DNA of 64,000 nt from Adiantum capillus-veneris. Taxonomy: Eukaryota > Streptophyta > Polypodiopsida > Polypodiales > Pteridaceae. Position 1 is the first letter of the stretch. Each line of letters begins with the position of its first letter. The stretch is from assembly GCA_014529385.2 (NCBI GenBank), contig CM043949.1:144595850-144659849 (forward strand). Reading direction: 5' to 3'. The position numbers and the translations under genes were made by a program. The notes below the pieces were generated by a model. It saw only the letters and a list, made by a program, of their open reading frames with translations, searched no databases and was not told the origin of the DNA. Of the stretch, positions 1 through 13,188 are shown piece after piece.

Positions 1-302
1 ACACACACTAAAGTACTGGTTTTTCCTTGATATTTTCTACCCCCACTTCGATTTCCCGTCTATTGGGATTATAGAGCTTTCTTTGCTCTGCCATTGTAAA
101 TACGTGGGGCTAAGCCCTTGCATAATCGAAGCGTGAATTTATTGGTATCATTATATGGGGAAGGCGGCCCCCTCTACTCTCTTCTACTCTTTGACTAAGG
201 ACCTCCCAGGCGATTGCAATCGCGGGCTGAGTGTGGGATTCTCACAGTAAGGGGCGGCTAGGCGCATTCATCTCCACCTCTCTGGAAGCGTGCACACCTA
301 CA

Positions 303-310
303 TATTTAAA
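303..310 (+). promoter_or_regulatory. TATA-like box inside the pseudo-LTR
   Basis: TATTTAAA lies upstream of a GC-richer stretch and about 90 bp before the first ATG of a small ORF. The same box and surroundings are kept in the second copy near 6577-6584. It could drive transcription of the element from within the repeat; no transcript evidence is available. Confidence 0.35.
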
Positions 311-398
311 CAGAGGTGAGGGCACACCTTGGCCCTCACTTAGCCTTGCATTAGGTTTTTTCTGCTTATTTTCGTCACTGTCTGAACTTGCTAAAGAA

Positions 399-647
399 AT
401 GGAGCTTGCAGCTCAAGCAACACAGGTGTTATATTCTACCTTACTGCCAATTCCGGTTTTTGGTTTGCTCTTTGTTGTAATGCTATGCATGGTTGAGATT
501 GGAGCCATCTCTTTTACATTGTATATTGGTCATAATCATAAACAAACAGTGAGCCATGGCATGGATGGCTTAGGTCTTGAGACCTTGATTTGCATTTTAA
601 AAAAGGGGGGATGGTCTCTGTTGAAAACTTGCATGAATGGAGCATAA
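399..647 (+). CDS. Small putative membrane protein within pseudo-LTR (82 aa), copy 1
   Basis: I do not recognise this protein. The ORF from the ATG at 399 predicts a short N-terminus (MELAAQATQ), then about 35 mostly hydrophobic residues including PVFGLLFVVMLCMVEIGAI, then YIGHNHKQTV. That would make one or two membrane segments. The copy at 6673 keeps the same start and hydrophobic core, with substitutions such as E2A and L to F, but diverges in frame after HKQTV because of an indel. An upstream in-frame extension to 231 exists, but the ATG at 399 follows the TATA-like box at a sensible distance. Most differences between copies change amino acids, so selection on the protein is not evident. 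It may be a captured gene fragment or a chance ORF. Confidence 0.3.
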   Translation: MELAAQATQVLYSTLLPIPVFGLLFVVMLCMVEIGAISFTLYIGHNHKQTVSHGMDGLGLETLICILKKGGWSLLKTCMNGA

Positions 648-1150
648 ATCTGTTGCAGGTGGTTGTACTTAACTCTGTACTAACCGCTGAGGGTTGCTTG
701 TTACATTGTAAAAAATATCCTCTTTAAACAAACTGTTGTGCATGATTGGATGGGGTCTTGAGACCTCCTTTTGGTAGCTATTTCTGTTGAAACACTGGCA
801 TGGACTGAGGTTCTTCTTGCAAGTAGGTATTGGATATGTGCTAGCAGCTGAGGGTTGTTGTTTTCACTAATGGGTATCATAACTACCCGGCATATTGCCG
901 CTGCAGGTGTGTCAGGTAAAGTGTTGCTCTGAACTAGCCGATAAGGGTTGCTTCTTACACTAGACAAAATCTGTGTTGAGCCATCGCATAGTTGGCTTGA
1001 GTCTTGACCTTGTTTTGCATTTTGTAAACGACTTCTGTCGAACACTGGCAAGGATTGAGTGTATCTAGCAGGAGGATGTAGGCTCTCTGCTAGCAGCTAA
1101 GGGTTGTTATTTTCACTAACTAGTTATCATACCTACCTAGTAAATTGCCG
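640..1150 (+). repeat. Imperfect tandem duplication, about 250 bp period, in pseudo-LTR 1
   Basis: Related phrases recur about 250 bp apart: GAGGGTTGCTTGTTACA near 690 versus AAGGGTTGCTTCTTACAC near 943, and GCTAGCAGCTGAGGGTTGTT near 840 versus GCTAGCAGCTAAGGGTTGTT near 1091. The second pair also shares a downstream block ending in CAGGTGTG. The same arrangement is present in pseudo-LTR copy 2 at about 6914-7425, so the duplication predates the copying of the long repeat. Confidence 0.7.
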
Positions 1151-2278
1151 ATACAGGTGTGTTAGCTTATGGGTTGCACTGGTCGTAACCACTGCAGATA
1201 TCTCTTGGATATTCAATGTGTCTTTTAAAGAAAAACGGGGGGGGGGGGGGGAGAATGATTGGCAGGATTCGAAAACTGTTGTTTTTTCTCTTTGATAAAA
1301 TGTTTCCACACTTGGGCTTATGTACAACATCACCATTGGGATTTCATATTAGATAAGGGGATGGGGTGTTTTTTAAGTACCCATGAGTGTTGAAACTTTA
1401 AGGCATTATACTCAAATAAGGCCGGACACTACCGTTCGTTATTGATACTAATAACTTGGCATTCTGAAGGTAAGTATACAACTGTTACTTTCGGCTTTGG
1501 AAAAAAGCTATGGTTGGTGATCCATGAGTCTACTTAGTATAGATGGAGTTTTTGATACTCTGTTGATTGTCATTTTTTATTGAAGGGAGATTATACATTA
1601 ACCTCTTCTGATACCATTGGGCACTTACACAGTTTAAGTCGTTCTTGACCTGTCGTTGTGTAAAGGAATACCAATGACACCTTGAGATTGTTACTCTTGA
1701 AGGTAAGTATATGGTTACCTGTGCAAAGCATAGCTACCAAGCTATGGTGTAAAAAATAGATCTCACGATGATTAAATTGATATATGGATTCTTGGTGGGT
1801 TTGACAGCTCAATATAAAAGGTAGAAGGTAACACTCATTTTTTGATGTAATAAGTAAAAGACTGCTATCATACAAATTCTAATAAATAAACTAGGTTGTC
1901 TAAAGTAAATAAAATCTATAAGATGGACATGGATAACAATTGACAGGGTCCATTGATACCTGTAAAACACATCCAAGGCTAACTGAATTGTTGTCTTGTT
2001 TGGATGGATGCAGGTAAGGACTCTATCCTATCTTGGAGGATTTTATTTTCTTTGGCAAGCAACCTTACTTAAATGAAGTACTCACTGAGGAACGGGGAAG
2101 TTCTTTTACTACTGGTCTAACTGAAAGAGGATCTCTTTCCTACAATCATTGTACCTAAATAATTCTGATACTGAGTTATTTTTGTACATATCTGTTCATT
2201 GTTCCTTGGCTAGCTGTCTTTTGAATGTAAAAATTCAATTATGTCTTATTAGTTAATATTTCAATAGCTACACACACA

Positions 2279-2826
2279 TCCTATACATAAGGTTTCTCCT
2301 TTCTGGGGAAAATCAGGATGCTGGCCTAGGAAATTATCTTAGGAATGGAGCTCTAATTTGGACCCACCGTCTGCAAATCCTTTATTGGTAGAGTGGTGTT
2401 AGGTGGCCCCTTTTAGACTCTGTTTCTGGTTCCCTGTTCACAGCTACCATAGTCTCTAACTTGGCCGATTGACGGTTTTCAGGACCAAGTATACATTACA
2501 ATTTGGACACTTTTGCTAATTTTATGTCACCTCTTTTTCAGGATTGCTCACGTTATAGAATGACAACTCACATGAGTACTAAACACAAGCCTGAGAATCA
2601 TGCAAAGATTATTGATCAGATTAAGATTTACCTTAAAGATCATAAACCAAAGAATGCCTTGGCTACTAGAACTAGACCTTTCCTTGCTAGGAAGGCCAAA
2701 TTATGTATTACATACTATGGCAAGAAAATATAAACCTGACCTCACTGTTTTTGCAGACTCTTGCTCTCTCTCAAGGGCTGGAACTAACCTCGGAGCCCCT
2801 CTCTGTGGCCTCCTCTCTTGTCCTCA
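2279..2826 (+). other. Leader between pseudo-LTR and RT gene, possibly with introns
   Basis: No complete ORF opens here. A fragment with in-frame ATG at 2524 ends with TAA at 2731-2733; it is rich in Lys and Arg and is in the same frame as the RT gene downstream. Several pyrimidine-rich AG acceptor-like sites occur (ending at about 2541, 2756 and 2827). Strong donor-like GTAAG sites occur in the pseudo-LTR (about 1470, 1700, 2013). A spliced leader is therefore possible but unproven. Confidence 0.3.
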
Positions 2827-5800
2827 GATGTATTAGCAGCTTGGATGCAGCTTATTTATGATTCGGCACTTGCCTCTGATAAAAAACTATCTGTCTTGCA
2901 TATGTTGTCATTTAATGACTGGGTTAAAATCCTGGCTACATTGGACAAAGACTCCTTAGAAGGAGTAAATTTTTTGTCCCAATATATTGCCCAACTTCCT
3001 ATACTAGCTTCACAATATCAGCAAGAGCTTGCCTAGTTCTCCTCCTCTGGCGCTGAGTTGTCTAACTTCCTTAGAAAATTATGTGGGCTTAACCCCTCGT
3101 TTGTCTGCACACCAAATACCCCCTCCATCCCTCAAACGGGGGGCATCTTCTGTCGAGATAGTGCACCACTGGAAGCAGTAAAAGAATTTCAAAATAATCT
3201 TTGCTCCCTCAATGATGTTAACCTCCTTGAGATAGTACCAAAAATCTCTAAAGTTTTTCCTGTCTTACCAGTAAGACAAATCGAAATTGAGTCCCTTGGA
3301 GTTGACCATCAACTGTGGGTTCTGCCAAACAAATCCTTCTTGGCTCCTATTCTTAGTGAAATCTGGGTGTACCTTGCTAACCTTCCTGCCTCAACTGTGG
3401 AAGACTGCAAACTCAAAATTCTTAAAGGTGGACAGTTCCTGGACAAAGGGGAACTGATCAAAGCACCTTTCAACCTTCATCTCATCAACCACTCCAAATG
3501 CCCTTCAAATGCAGGTTTATACATACGCACTAAGAGTAACATGGAATTTGTTAAAAGTAACCCGGATTTCTACACTGAGTCCATCTGGAATATCTTTCGC
3601 CCCTATGTGAAATGTGCTTGTAGATTTCTTGACCCCAAAGCTTTCTGTGATTCAAGCATCATGTGGTTTGATCATGTAATATGGTTCCTCCTCAACCATC
3701 TGGACTTATTATTCCCAGAAAAACCAATCGACTTTCATCTATCCCTCATCTGCTCCTGGCTAGGTGGAAAAGCTAAGCAGATTGTGATTGCACAAATTGC
3801 CTTTAATATCTTCCGTGGTCTTATGCATGATATTCTGAAAGAGCTTAAAGCAGATGAACCCGGTCTATACCTCACCACTTATGCTAACTTTAAAGGGGTC
3901 AAGCTCATCACTAGTCTTCTTAAACCTTGTATTGAAGATGATGATTCTCCTGCTCTAAAAAGAGCTAACTCCCTGGCTACTCCCAACACTTTCACCTCTT
4001 TTTTAACACCTAGCTCCTCGTCTAATCGAGGGAAAACTCGTAGCTTTACAAGAGGGAGAGGCAGGGTTCCTGCAATCAGAAACTTCCCTGAAATCTAACC
4101 CATGAATATATTGCAGGTCTCAACAAACCCATGTGGAAGAAGAATTCTCTGCAGAGAAGATCTGAAATGTGCTGCTATCTACATACACTGTCTCTTTCAC
4201 AATGTACTTCTCGATTGGATTCAACCAAAAAATCTTTTTTGTGAGTGCTTTGACTTACTTTTTGGGAATCATAAACTGCTTGACAATATTCTCATAGGAT
4301 GGAAATATCATCATCCTATAAAAGGATTAGTTTTACACAATGACTTTCTTCGGCAAGAAGCAATCCCTTATTGTACATGCATTCATTTTGCCACATTCTG
4401 CAGGAATTTTGAAGGAATTGGTAACCATGTCTGCACCCAGGATCTCAGCATTATTGATAATGCCACAATACGCAAGCTATTGGCTAAAGGCCTCAATCAT
4501 ATACCTAACTTTCCAAAAAACCCCTACCTTGCCCTATCAGCTTTACTTAGCTGCCTTACTGACCTTGTCAGTGCTCTCCGACTGGAGATGACAGTCCTAC
4601 AGGACTTAAAGGAATTAGTGAAGGAATGCTTCCTTCATAGAATTTCTCAACTTCCTAGGAAGTGGCTTTCTTCTGATAGCTCTTGGCTTACATCTCAATT
4701 AGCTCTTGATTTTCAACTAATCTCGGATAAACGGTTTGTGGTTGGGCTTGACAAAAGCTCCAACCGTCCCACTATTATGTGCAAATACCTGGCTTGGAAA
4801 GCAACTCAGGATCGAGTATCCGGTAAAGAATTCTGTCATACTAACAATACGCCTCAAAATATCTCTAGCAAGATTTCTAAACATTTAGGACAGCTTGGGT
4901 ACTCGGTAAGTAACACCAAGTTACCAGTACTATTTCCTACATATAAATTCCACAAGCATAAGTTCATATGGATATCTGATTCCTCCAACTCTATCTTCTC
5001 CGATATCACCAAAGATATTACTCTTTGCCTTGACCTTATCCTCACAGAATTTGAGCTCATTTGTGCAGATAGGAAGAGAATCTGCCAGAATTTCCTAAAT
5101 ATCCAATATAATTCCTTCTGGTTAACTAAAAACGCTACAGAAGTCACACTTAACCTTCCTCAACATATCTTCCACATCTTTACCGGCTGACATTACACAA
5201 TGCTATGAAAACATTCCACTTAATGGGGATCTCGGCCTTAAGACTGTTTTAGCCAAGGTTATTAATTTAGCCTTTACCAATGCTAAGAAGAGAAAATATC
5301 ATCTCATTTCCCTATCCAAGAAGCCTAGATGGATTCAAGCATCTCGCTCCGCGCACCCTCTACACTTCAATGAATCAAAACTTTTCTCCTATATTTCTTG
5401 GCTGTTAAATAAATGTACTATTATTTCAGGCGGCTGCTGCTTTAACCAATGCCTTGGCATACCTATAGGCTTCTCTTGCTCACCAATTATGTGCAATATC
5501 TACCTTGCTTTCTTTGAATACAGATGGTGTCTTAAGAACATGAAAATTGACCACAAAAAACTTCCACTATTTAATCATACTTTTAGATACATGGATGACT
5601 TGCTTAGTATTAACAATAGGGAATTCTCTAATGAGATTGGTCTAATTTACCCCCACTACCTAAAAATTGAGCCCACTTCCCTCCCAGATAACTCGTCTTT
5701 TTTTGGGGATTTTTGCAAATTTGTCCAATTCCTTAATCTTTCAATATCCCTTTACTCCCCATCTACAAGTGGATATGACCTTAGGTTTATCTGGAGAAAG

Positions 5801-6082
5801 GATCTTCTTAAGCTACCTCACATGGATTTCATTAAAAGAAATAGAAATAGGCCATAAAAAGCCTCTATTTTCTCCTATATTGGTCTTCTTTACTTAATCT
5901 GCTACTCTTCATCTACCCCTTCCTTGGCTTGGGAAGAGATATCTATACTAATTAAAAAATACTACTATAACGGATTTAATCAGAGTCAGATCAGAAACAC
6001 TATCATACAAGCTCTCATTAGGCATAACTGGCCTGGACTATTGTGTCAGAAAGAGAATCTTATCTCTCTTATAAGGCAGTAG
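2827..6082 (+). pseudogene. Reverse transcriptase of a Penelope/TERT-like retroelement, lightly decayed
   Basis: One reading frame runs 2827-5187 with TAG at 3034 and TAA at 4096. It shifts by one base at about 5188 and continues to the TAG at 6080, with a further TAA at 5855. The N-terminal part (to about 4095) has no recognised domain and ends in a Ser-rich stretch plus an Arg/Gly motif (RGRGR). RT motifs then follow in order: VVGLDKSSNRP, FPTYKFHKHKF with ISDSSNS, DITQCYENIPL (motif A), GIPIGFSCSPIMCNIYLAFFE (motif B region), and FRYMDDLLSIN (motif C, catalytic DD). Downstream come IYPHYL, FLNLSI and a long tail with Tyr/Leu-rich and basic helices. There is no RNase H, integrase or GIY-YIG motif. 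Motif spacing resembles Penelope-like and telomerase-related RTs rather than LTR or ordinary LINE RTs. The class is inferred from motifs only. Confidence 0.7.
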
Positions 6083-6084
6083 GC

Positions 6085-6124
6085 CCATACACAATGGGCC
6101 TACTACCGACCCATTGTGTGTGGT
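6085..6124 (+). other. Stem-loop directly after the RT stop codon
   Basis: ACACAATGGG and CCCATTGTGT form a near-perfect stem with a short loop, starting a few bases after the TAG at 6080 and ending just before the (AC)n tract. It could mark the 3' end of the element's RNA, for example as a structure recognised by the RT or as a processing or termination signal. A GGGTTAGGG string follows at about 6129-6137. Confidence 0.5.
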
Positions 6125-6140
6125 GCCTGGGTTAGGGCAG

Positions 6141-8565
<2,425 letters not shown>

Positions 8566-8570
<5 letters not shown>

Positions 8571-8594
8571 CACACACATACACACATAGACACA

Positions 8595-8672
<78 letters not shown>
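8566..8672. repeat. (CA)n microsatellite closing the pseudo-LTR
   Basis: Initially interrupted (ACATACACACATAGACACACAAAC) and then pure CA repeat. It directly follows the end of pseudo-LTR copy 2. The matching point in copy 1 (about 2267-2280) has only four CA units before the RT element interior begins. Confidence 0.95.
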
Positions 8673-8821
8673 AATTTTGATAGAATGTGGATGGTCAAAA
8701 TTGATGTTTTTTGAGCACGTTCTTCTTCAATGGGAGAAATTTTGGAAGGAAGTCTGGTCCAAAATTCTCCCTTTGCAGATGGAAACATCAAGAATGTCTT
8801 TGGAGAGGTATTAGTTGCCAT

Positions 8822-9271
8822 TAGGCAAAATTTGGAGTCACAAAGGGGCCCTTTAAGGAGTTTGACTTTACCTCTGTCTACCAAAACGGGCGCATGGATA
8901 AATTTTTGCAAACAAACTCTAAAGTTGGCGGAGGTTTGACAGTTAGAATGTCCTCTTGAAGCCCTATCTACTGATATATAGCACGCCATGAGATTCCTCA
9001 TATTTTAAAGGATTCTTTTTTTTATTCAACTATGATGTGACAACTCTGTCAAAATCTAAGTGAATCAAAAAAAGAATCTTCTAAAATATGAGGAATCTCA
9101 TGGCGTGCTATATATCAATAGATAGAGCTTGAAGAGGACATTCTAACTATCAAATCTCTGTCAACTTCGGAGTTTGTTTGCAAAAATTTATCCATGTGTC
9201 CATTTTTGTAGAGAGAGGTAAAGTCAAACTCCTTAAAGGGCCCCTTTGTGAGTCCAAATTTTGCCTAATGG
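8822..9271. repeat. Large inverted repeat (foldback), arms of about 200 bp
   Basis: The left arm (about 8822-9024) and right arm (about 9066-9271) are reverse complements with scattered mismatches. Landmarks are AGGAATCTCATGGCGTGCTA in the right arm against TAGCACGCCATGAGATTCCT in the left, and CTCCTTAAAGG against CCTTTAAGGAG further out. The loop is about 40 bp. No transposase ORF is inside. A transcript would form a long hairpin, so this could be a small-RNA source, a foldback element or a recent inverted duplication. Confidence 0.85.
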
Positions 9272-9306
9272 AAGTAGAGTTTAGAGGTCTTGGCACCGGC
9301 TAGCAT

Positions 9307-9540
9307 ATGTCTCCACTCCCATTGATGGCGATGTCAATGGATGAAGGTTGCTCTCGTAAATGTGAACGAAAGAATTTCCTTGATGAACATGTAATCTTAT
9401 CAATGAGGAAGTATGAATGTATAGTCAAACAAGCATATCAAAGAAGACGTTGCGCCCAAAAACGAGCACAAATTGTTGATCTTGAAGATACAAACCTTCC
9501 AGCAAGCAAGAAGGAAATTGCTAATCAAATTGTTCAATAA
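9307..9540 (+). CDS. Short unrecognised ORF (77 aa)
   Basis: Starts with an ATG at 9307 and ends with TAA at 9538-9540. It is Lys/Arg/Glu-rich with a Cys-containing N-terminal part (CSRKCERKNF). I recognise no family. It lies just outside the foldback and has no supporting promoter or homologous copy in the window. It may be a piece of a decayed element or a chance ORF. Confidence 0.15.
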   Translation: MSPLPLMAMSMDEGCSRKCERKNFLDEHVILSMRKYECIVKQAYQRRRCAQKRAQIVDLEDTNLPASKKEIANQIVQ

Positions 9541-10689
9541 ATTTAGAGGAGCTTACGTGGTTATGGAAAAGAGGATCAGATGGATATAATGCAAGCAGTG
9601 CTAGGTGACTATAGTATCGAGGAGTACACAAATAGGACACATGACCATTGTATTAGCTTTGTAAATGCTTTGAGATTCTCCCTCCAGTTGCTAAACCATC
9701 CCAAAAGCAATGATGAACTATTTTTGAAGTGAAGCTCTAACCATGCTTGTGAATGGTCTAGCATGCTAATGAAACGATTGATAAGTAAATAAGTCTTCTT
9801 CAAGTATCAAAATTTCTTAACATTCATCTTCAAAATATGTATGCTGTTATGGATCAAGTCGAAGCTAACGAATGAGGATCCAACGTGCTGCCTTTGTACT
9901 CATGTAAAAGAAAGGATGCCTGTAGTAGGTTATCCTCCGAGGTGAAGGAGATTGCAATTCAATTTTGGACATAGCATACCCGTGTCTCTTCAAACAAGAA
10001 CGAAATTATCCGACGGAGATTAGGCTACAAGCACTATATTGAAGATCTAGTGCATTTCCTTGATTATTCTCAGGCATGACCTCTAGATCCTAGTCGTGTG
10101 TAGAGTTGTAATGCTTGTGTGTAGAGTCTATCTTTCAATTATTAGAACATGCTTGTAATGCAAGGAGCCCATGCTACATACAATAGATGCCATTTTCATA
10201 AAATGAGCTACTGGGGCTACTGCTTTATTGCATGCATATTGCTATAGGTTACCTCCATACCCCAATTATTCCATCCTATAATAAGCTATCTACTTCCACA
10301 CCCCAACTATTACAACCTATTATAGATTTTACCTACATAGCTTATTGCATGTCTGCTATTACAATAATCTAGATGTAATGTTTGAGCTGTTATATGCTAT
10401 ATATCACAAAGTGTCTTGGTTTGAAAAATCTTTGTGCCGTGTATAAAGGAGAAATTTATCGAGCACCTATGTGTACCCTTAGCACGAGTGTGTTTTTTTA
10501 GCAAGCTTTCAAATTTGAGCTTTTAATGTAATCAAAATAATTTTTGCAAGCTTTTTGACATTTAATCTGGAGCCTTTTTTAATGGCTCAAAATACTAAAA
10601 CAAAAGCACACATTTTACATACGATAGACACTAAACCGCATACATAAGTTTCACAAACTCTCAACTTTAAGCTTGAACATATGGCAATG
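9541..10689. other. No gene seen
   Basis: AT-rich sequence with frequent stops in all frames. I see no conserved protein motif, no RNA gene and no clear repeat structure. Confidence 0.5.
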
Positions 10690-12065
10690 TATGAACCTTA
10701 AAGCATACATATAACAAGAGGGGAATTCAAAGTTCAATGTCCATACAGTATTCTCTTAAACTTAGCACCATATGTGTATGGAAAGTGTCCAGAAGCAATG
10801 GTGGAGGTATGAGGGCCAAGAGGCCTCTGTGTAGAGAATCCTTGGCTGAACCTTATTCATGTGTGTATGGTCAAAGATCAATACTGAATGTTTTTTGTGA
10901 GCTAGAAGGTGTAAAATGCGCATTAGATATTCCAAAGTAGTAGTATGAATGCATGGAAATGTTTCAAGCAGGAGCTGCTAGCTAGCTACTATTACATTTG
11001 GGAGTTAAACACGAACCATTTCTCTTGTTGTGGTTTATTGAAAGATGAATGTCATGAACAACCTGTTTTCGAGATGGCCATATGGTATGGCAAAGAGGTC
11101 GTTACAAATGGAGGGAAAAAGGGTTGTTGCTTGTAGAGGTAGCTGGTCTTGTATTCCCTAGCAGTCAACGGAGAGCAAAAGCAAAACAATATTTGGCTCT
11201 CTAAAAGAAGCATGTACACAACTTGTGTACAAATTACTAAATTAGGGAGGAGGACATGTCATTTAAGTTTTCACTTCTATATTATTATATGGTGTTTTCC
11301 ATGAAACATATTACACCAATCATGTTGGGGTGTCTCAGAGGCATATATAGCTATACACAAGGGCTACTTCGAAGTGATGTAGTGTTAGGGACTTTTGTCA
11401 ATTGATATGTGTGCCAATTTCCATGCCCTTGGCAAAGCACCTAAAGCTTTTGGTGACAAAATATTATATTTTTTTGGAATGCACTTCTAGCAGGATGTGT
11501 CCAAAGTAGACAGAATCAACACTTTGAGGTGTTTAGATTGGATGCGCAGAGAGGGCTACTCCTTGAACATGGTGACTTTTATCAGCTAAACAAAAGCACA
11601 TTGTGGCAATGTAGAAGCCATCGACTTGGGAAAATAAGTTCATGAATAGATTCCAAACAAGGATTGCTAGGAAAAAATCACTACACTTGGTAACATATTA
11701 ATTGATATGTATACCAAATGTGGTGCTTTGATAAAAGCTCAACAATTGTTCATGGAGCTGCCAAACTGTGATGTGGTCCCTTGGTATGCATTGATTTTAA
11801 GGTATGCCTAGCATGGCAAATATCAAGATGCGTTGAATTGCTATGTGGAGATGCATCATAATGGGATCCCTTAATATAGTCACCTTTGTCGCTTTAAGAA
11901 GATTCTTCTAGCATTCAACCACTTGAAAAAGGAGACAACATTTATGATGATATCATGAAACATGATCTATCATTGGAGGGAACCATGCTTGGAAATGATT
12001 TAGTGAATATGTATGTCAAATGCATTGATCTAGTGAAGACAACACTAGTCCTTGATACATCAGGA
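10690..12065 (+). pseudogene. Degenerate PPR (pentatricopeptide repeat) gene remnant, copy 1
   Basis: Short frame-shifted pieces match the plant PPR style. WNALLAGCVQS appears near 11487, a run resembling LIDMYTKCGAL near 11700-11735, then AQQLFMELPNCDVV (about 11738-11780) and LVNMYVKC near 12000. The upstream part (10860-11135) encodes two short blocks also found in the inverted copy at 22.6-23.96 kb. PPR proteins bind organellar RNA in a base-specific way; this copy cannot make one because of many stops and frameshifts. Sharing the same breakpoints with the inverted copy suggests both spread by duplication or inside a mobile element. Confidence 0.6.
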
Positions 12066-12980
12066 TTTGATTCAGCTTGATATCAAGAGCACATGGATAC
12101 AACCGGCATAAGAATTGGGCATGAAGATGGCTTTCTATAGAGAGCATCTTCTCCAACTAACAGAGGATGGACAGTGTGATTAGACCAGCCTATATGGACA
12201 TTCATCTATCCTATGGGATACGATGTGCTATTGATGAGATACACACATCATTGCATCAACTAGAGATTTGAGACTTGAAGATTTAGGAGAGTACCAACAG
12301 AGGCTTGGATATGCCAACTGTGTCATATAGAGCCAGAGACTAAGTTACATCACATTTTTCATTGTTAGGTATACTAGGAGATACGAGGCCGATTTCATTG
12401 TCTATTTAGAGAGGGCTTTGGACCATTCGCTAGAGTCATGAGATATCAGGATCAGAGATGCCTCGGATTGTTTTTGCTAGAGCCGCGCAGACACAAAGAG
12501 AGTCTCTTGAGGAGATGAGGCAGTGGGAGACATTCATAGAGAGAGATCACTGACTTGTTTAGAGAAGAGACTCAATAGCCATATGAGCATGCTTTATAGC
12601 AGACTTTAGAGCCCACCCATACCATAGGTATATTAGTTGATAGAGCCATTGATCTCGGGCCAGCTAGATGTCTACTTCTACAAGGGTGACCACGATTTCG
12701 ACGGAGGCTCCATGAGAGGAGCATGACTATTCTAGCACGACATGGGAGACACCCACTACGATTATTTACAAAGGCCAACATTGATGATGCTCTTCAATGA
12801 TCGATACAATACTTTCTCAAAAAATGCCCGATGTCGGCTCGAGCTTCATGATGATGATAATGTTTTAAGTCTTTCAATTCATTTTTATGTTTGTATCCAC
12901 CGAGATTGTATCAGTTTGGTCTCGTAGGGCATTTTGGCCTTTTGAAGACGTAATATAGCATTTTATTTCTTTTCTTCTTC
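12066..12980. other. No gene recognised
   Basis: Mixed-composition sequence with only short ORFs on both strands (for example 12742-12927 plus, 12572-12781 minus). None shows a family motif. It may be an old transposon body. Confidence 0.4.
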
Positions 12981-13017
12981 TTGTGCTCTCGTGCCCAGCC
13001 TGGCATGATCAGCGCAT

Positions 13018-13188
<171 letters not shown>

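Larger units (their letters stand above)
1..2278 (+). repeat. Pseudo-LTR-like long direct repeat, copy 1
   Basis: This 2.3 kb sequence recurs at 6271-8570 in the same orientation with scattered substitutions and small indels (by eye well over 90% identical). Both copies open with ACACACACTAAAGTACTGG and both end by running into CA dinucleotides. It is not a classic LTR: no TG...CA ends, no primer-binding site and no polypurine tract are seen at its borders. Inside are a TATTTAAA box (about 303-310), a short membrane-type ORF, an internal duplication of about 250 bp, a poly-G run (about 1229-1250) and several strong GTAAGT-type splice donors. Because it flanks the RT gene on both sides it is best read as the pseudo-LTR of that element; a host repeat interrupted by the RT gene is the alternative. 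Confidence 0.75.

Noticed and set aside
701-1051. Minus-strand ORF of 116 aa in the pseudo-LTR (and 6975-7325)
   Set aside because: It overlaps the 250 bp duplication and arises from repeated sequence. It has no motif, and the preservation between copies is no better than the surrounding DNA.
2503-4100. GIY-YIG endonuclease N-terminal to the RT
   Set aside because: GLYIRT near 3515 superficially resembles one half of the motif, but no partner YIG block or catalytic Arg/Glu pattern is present.
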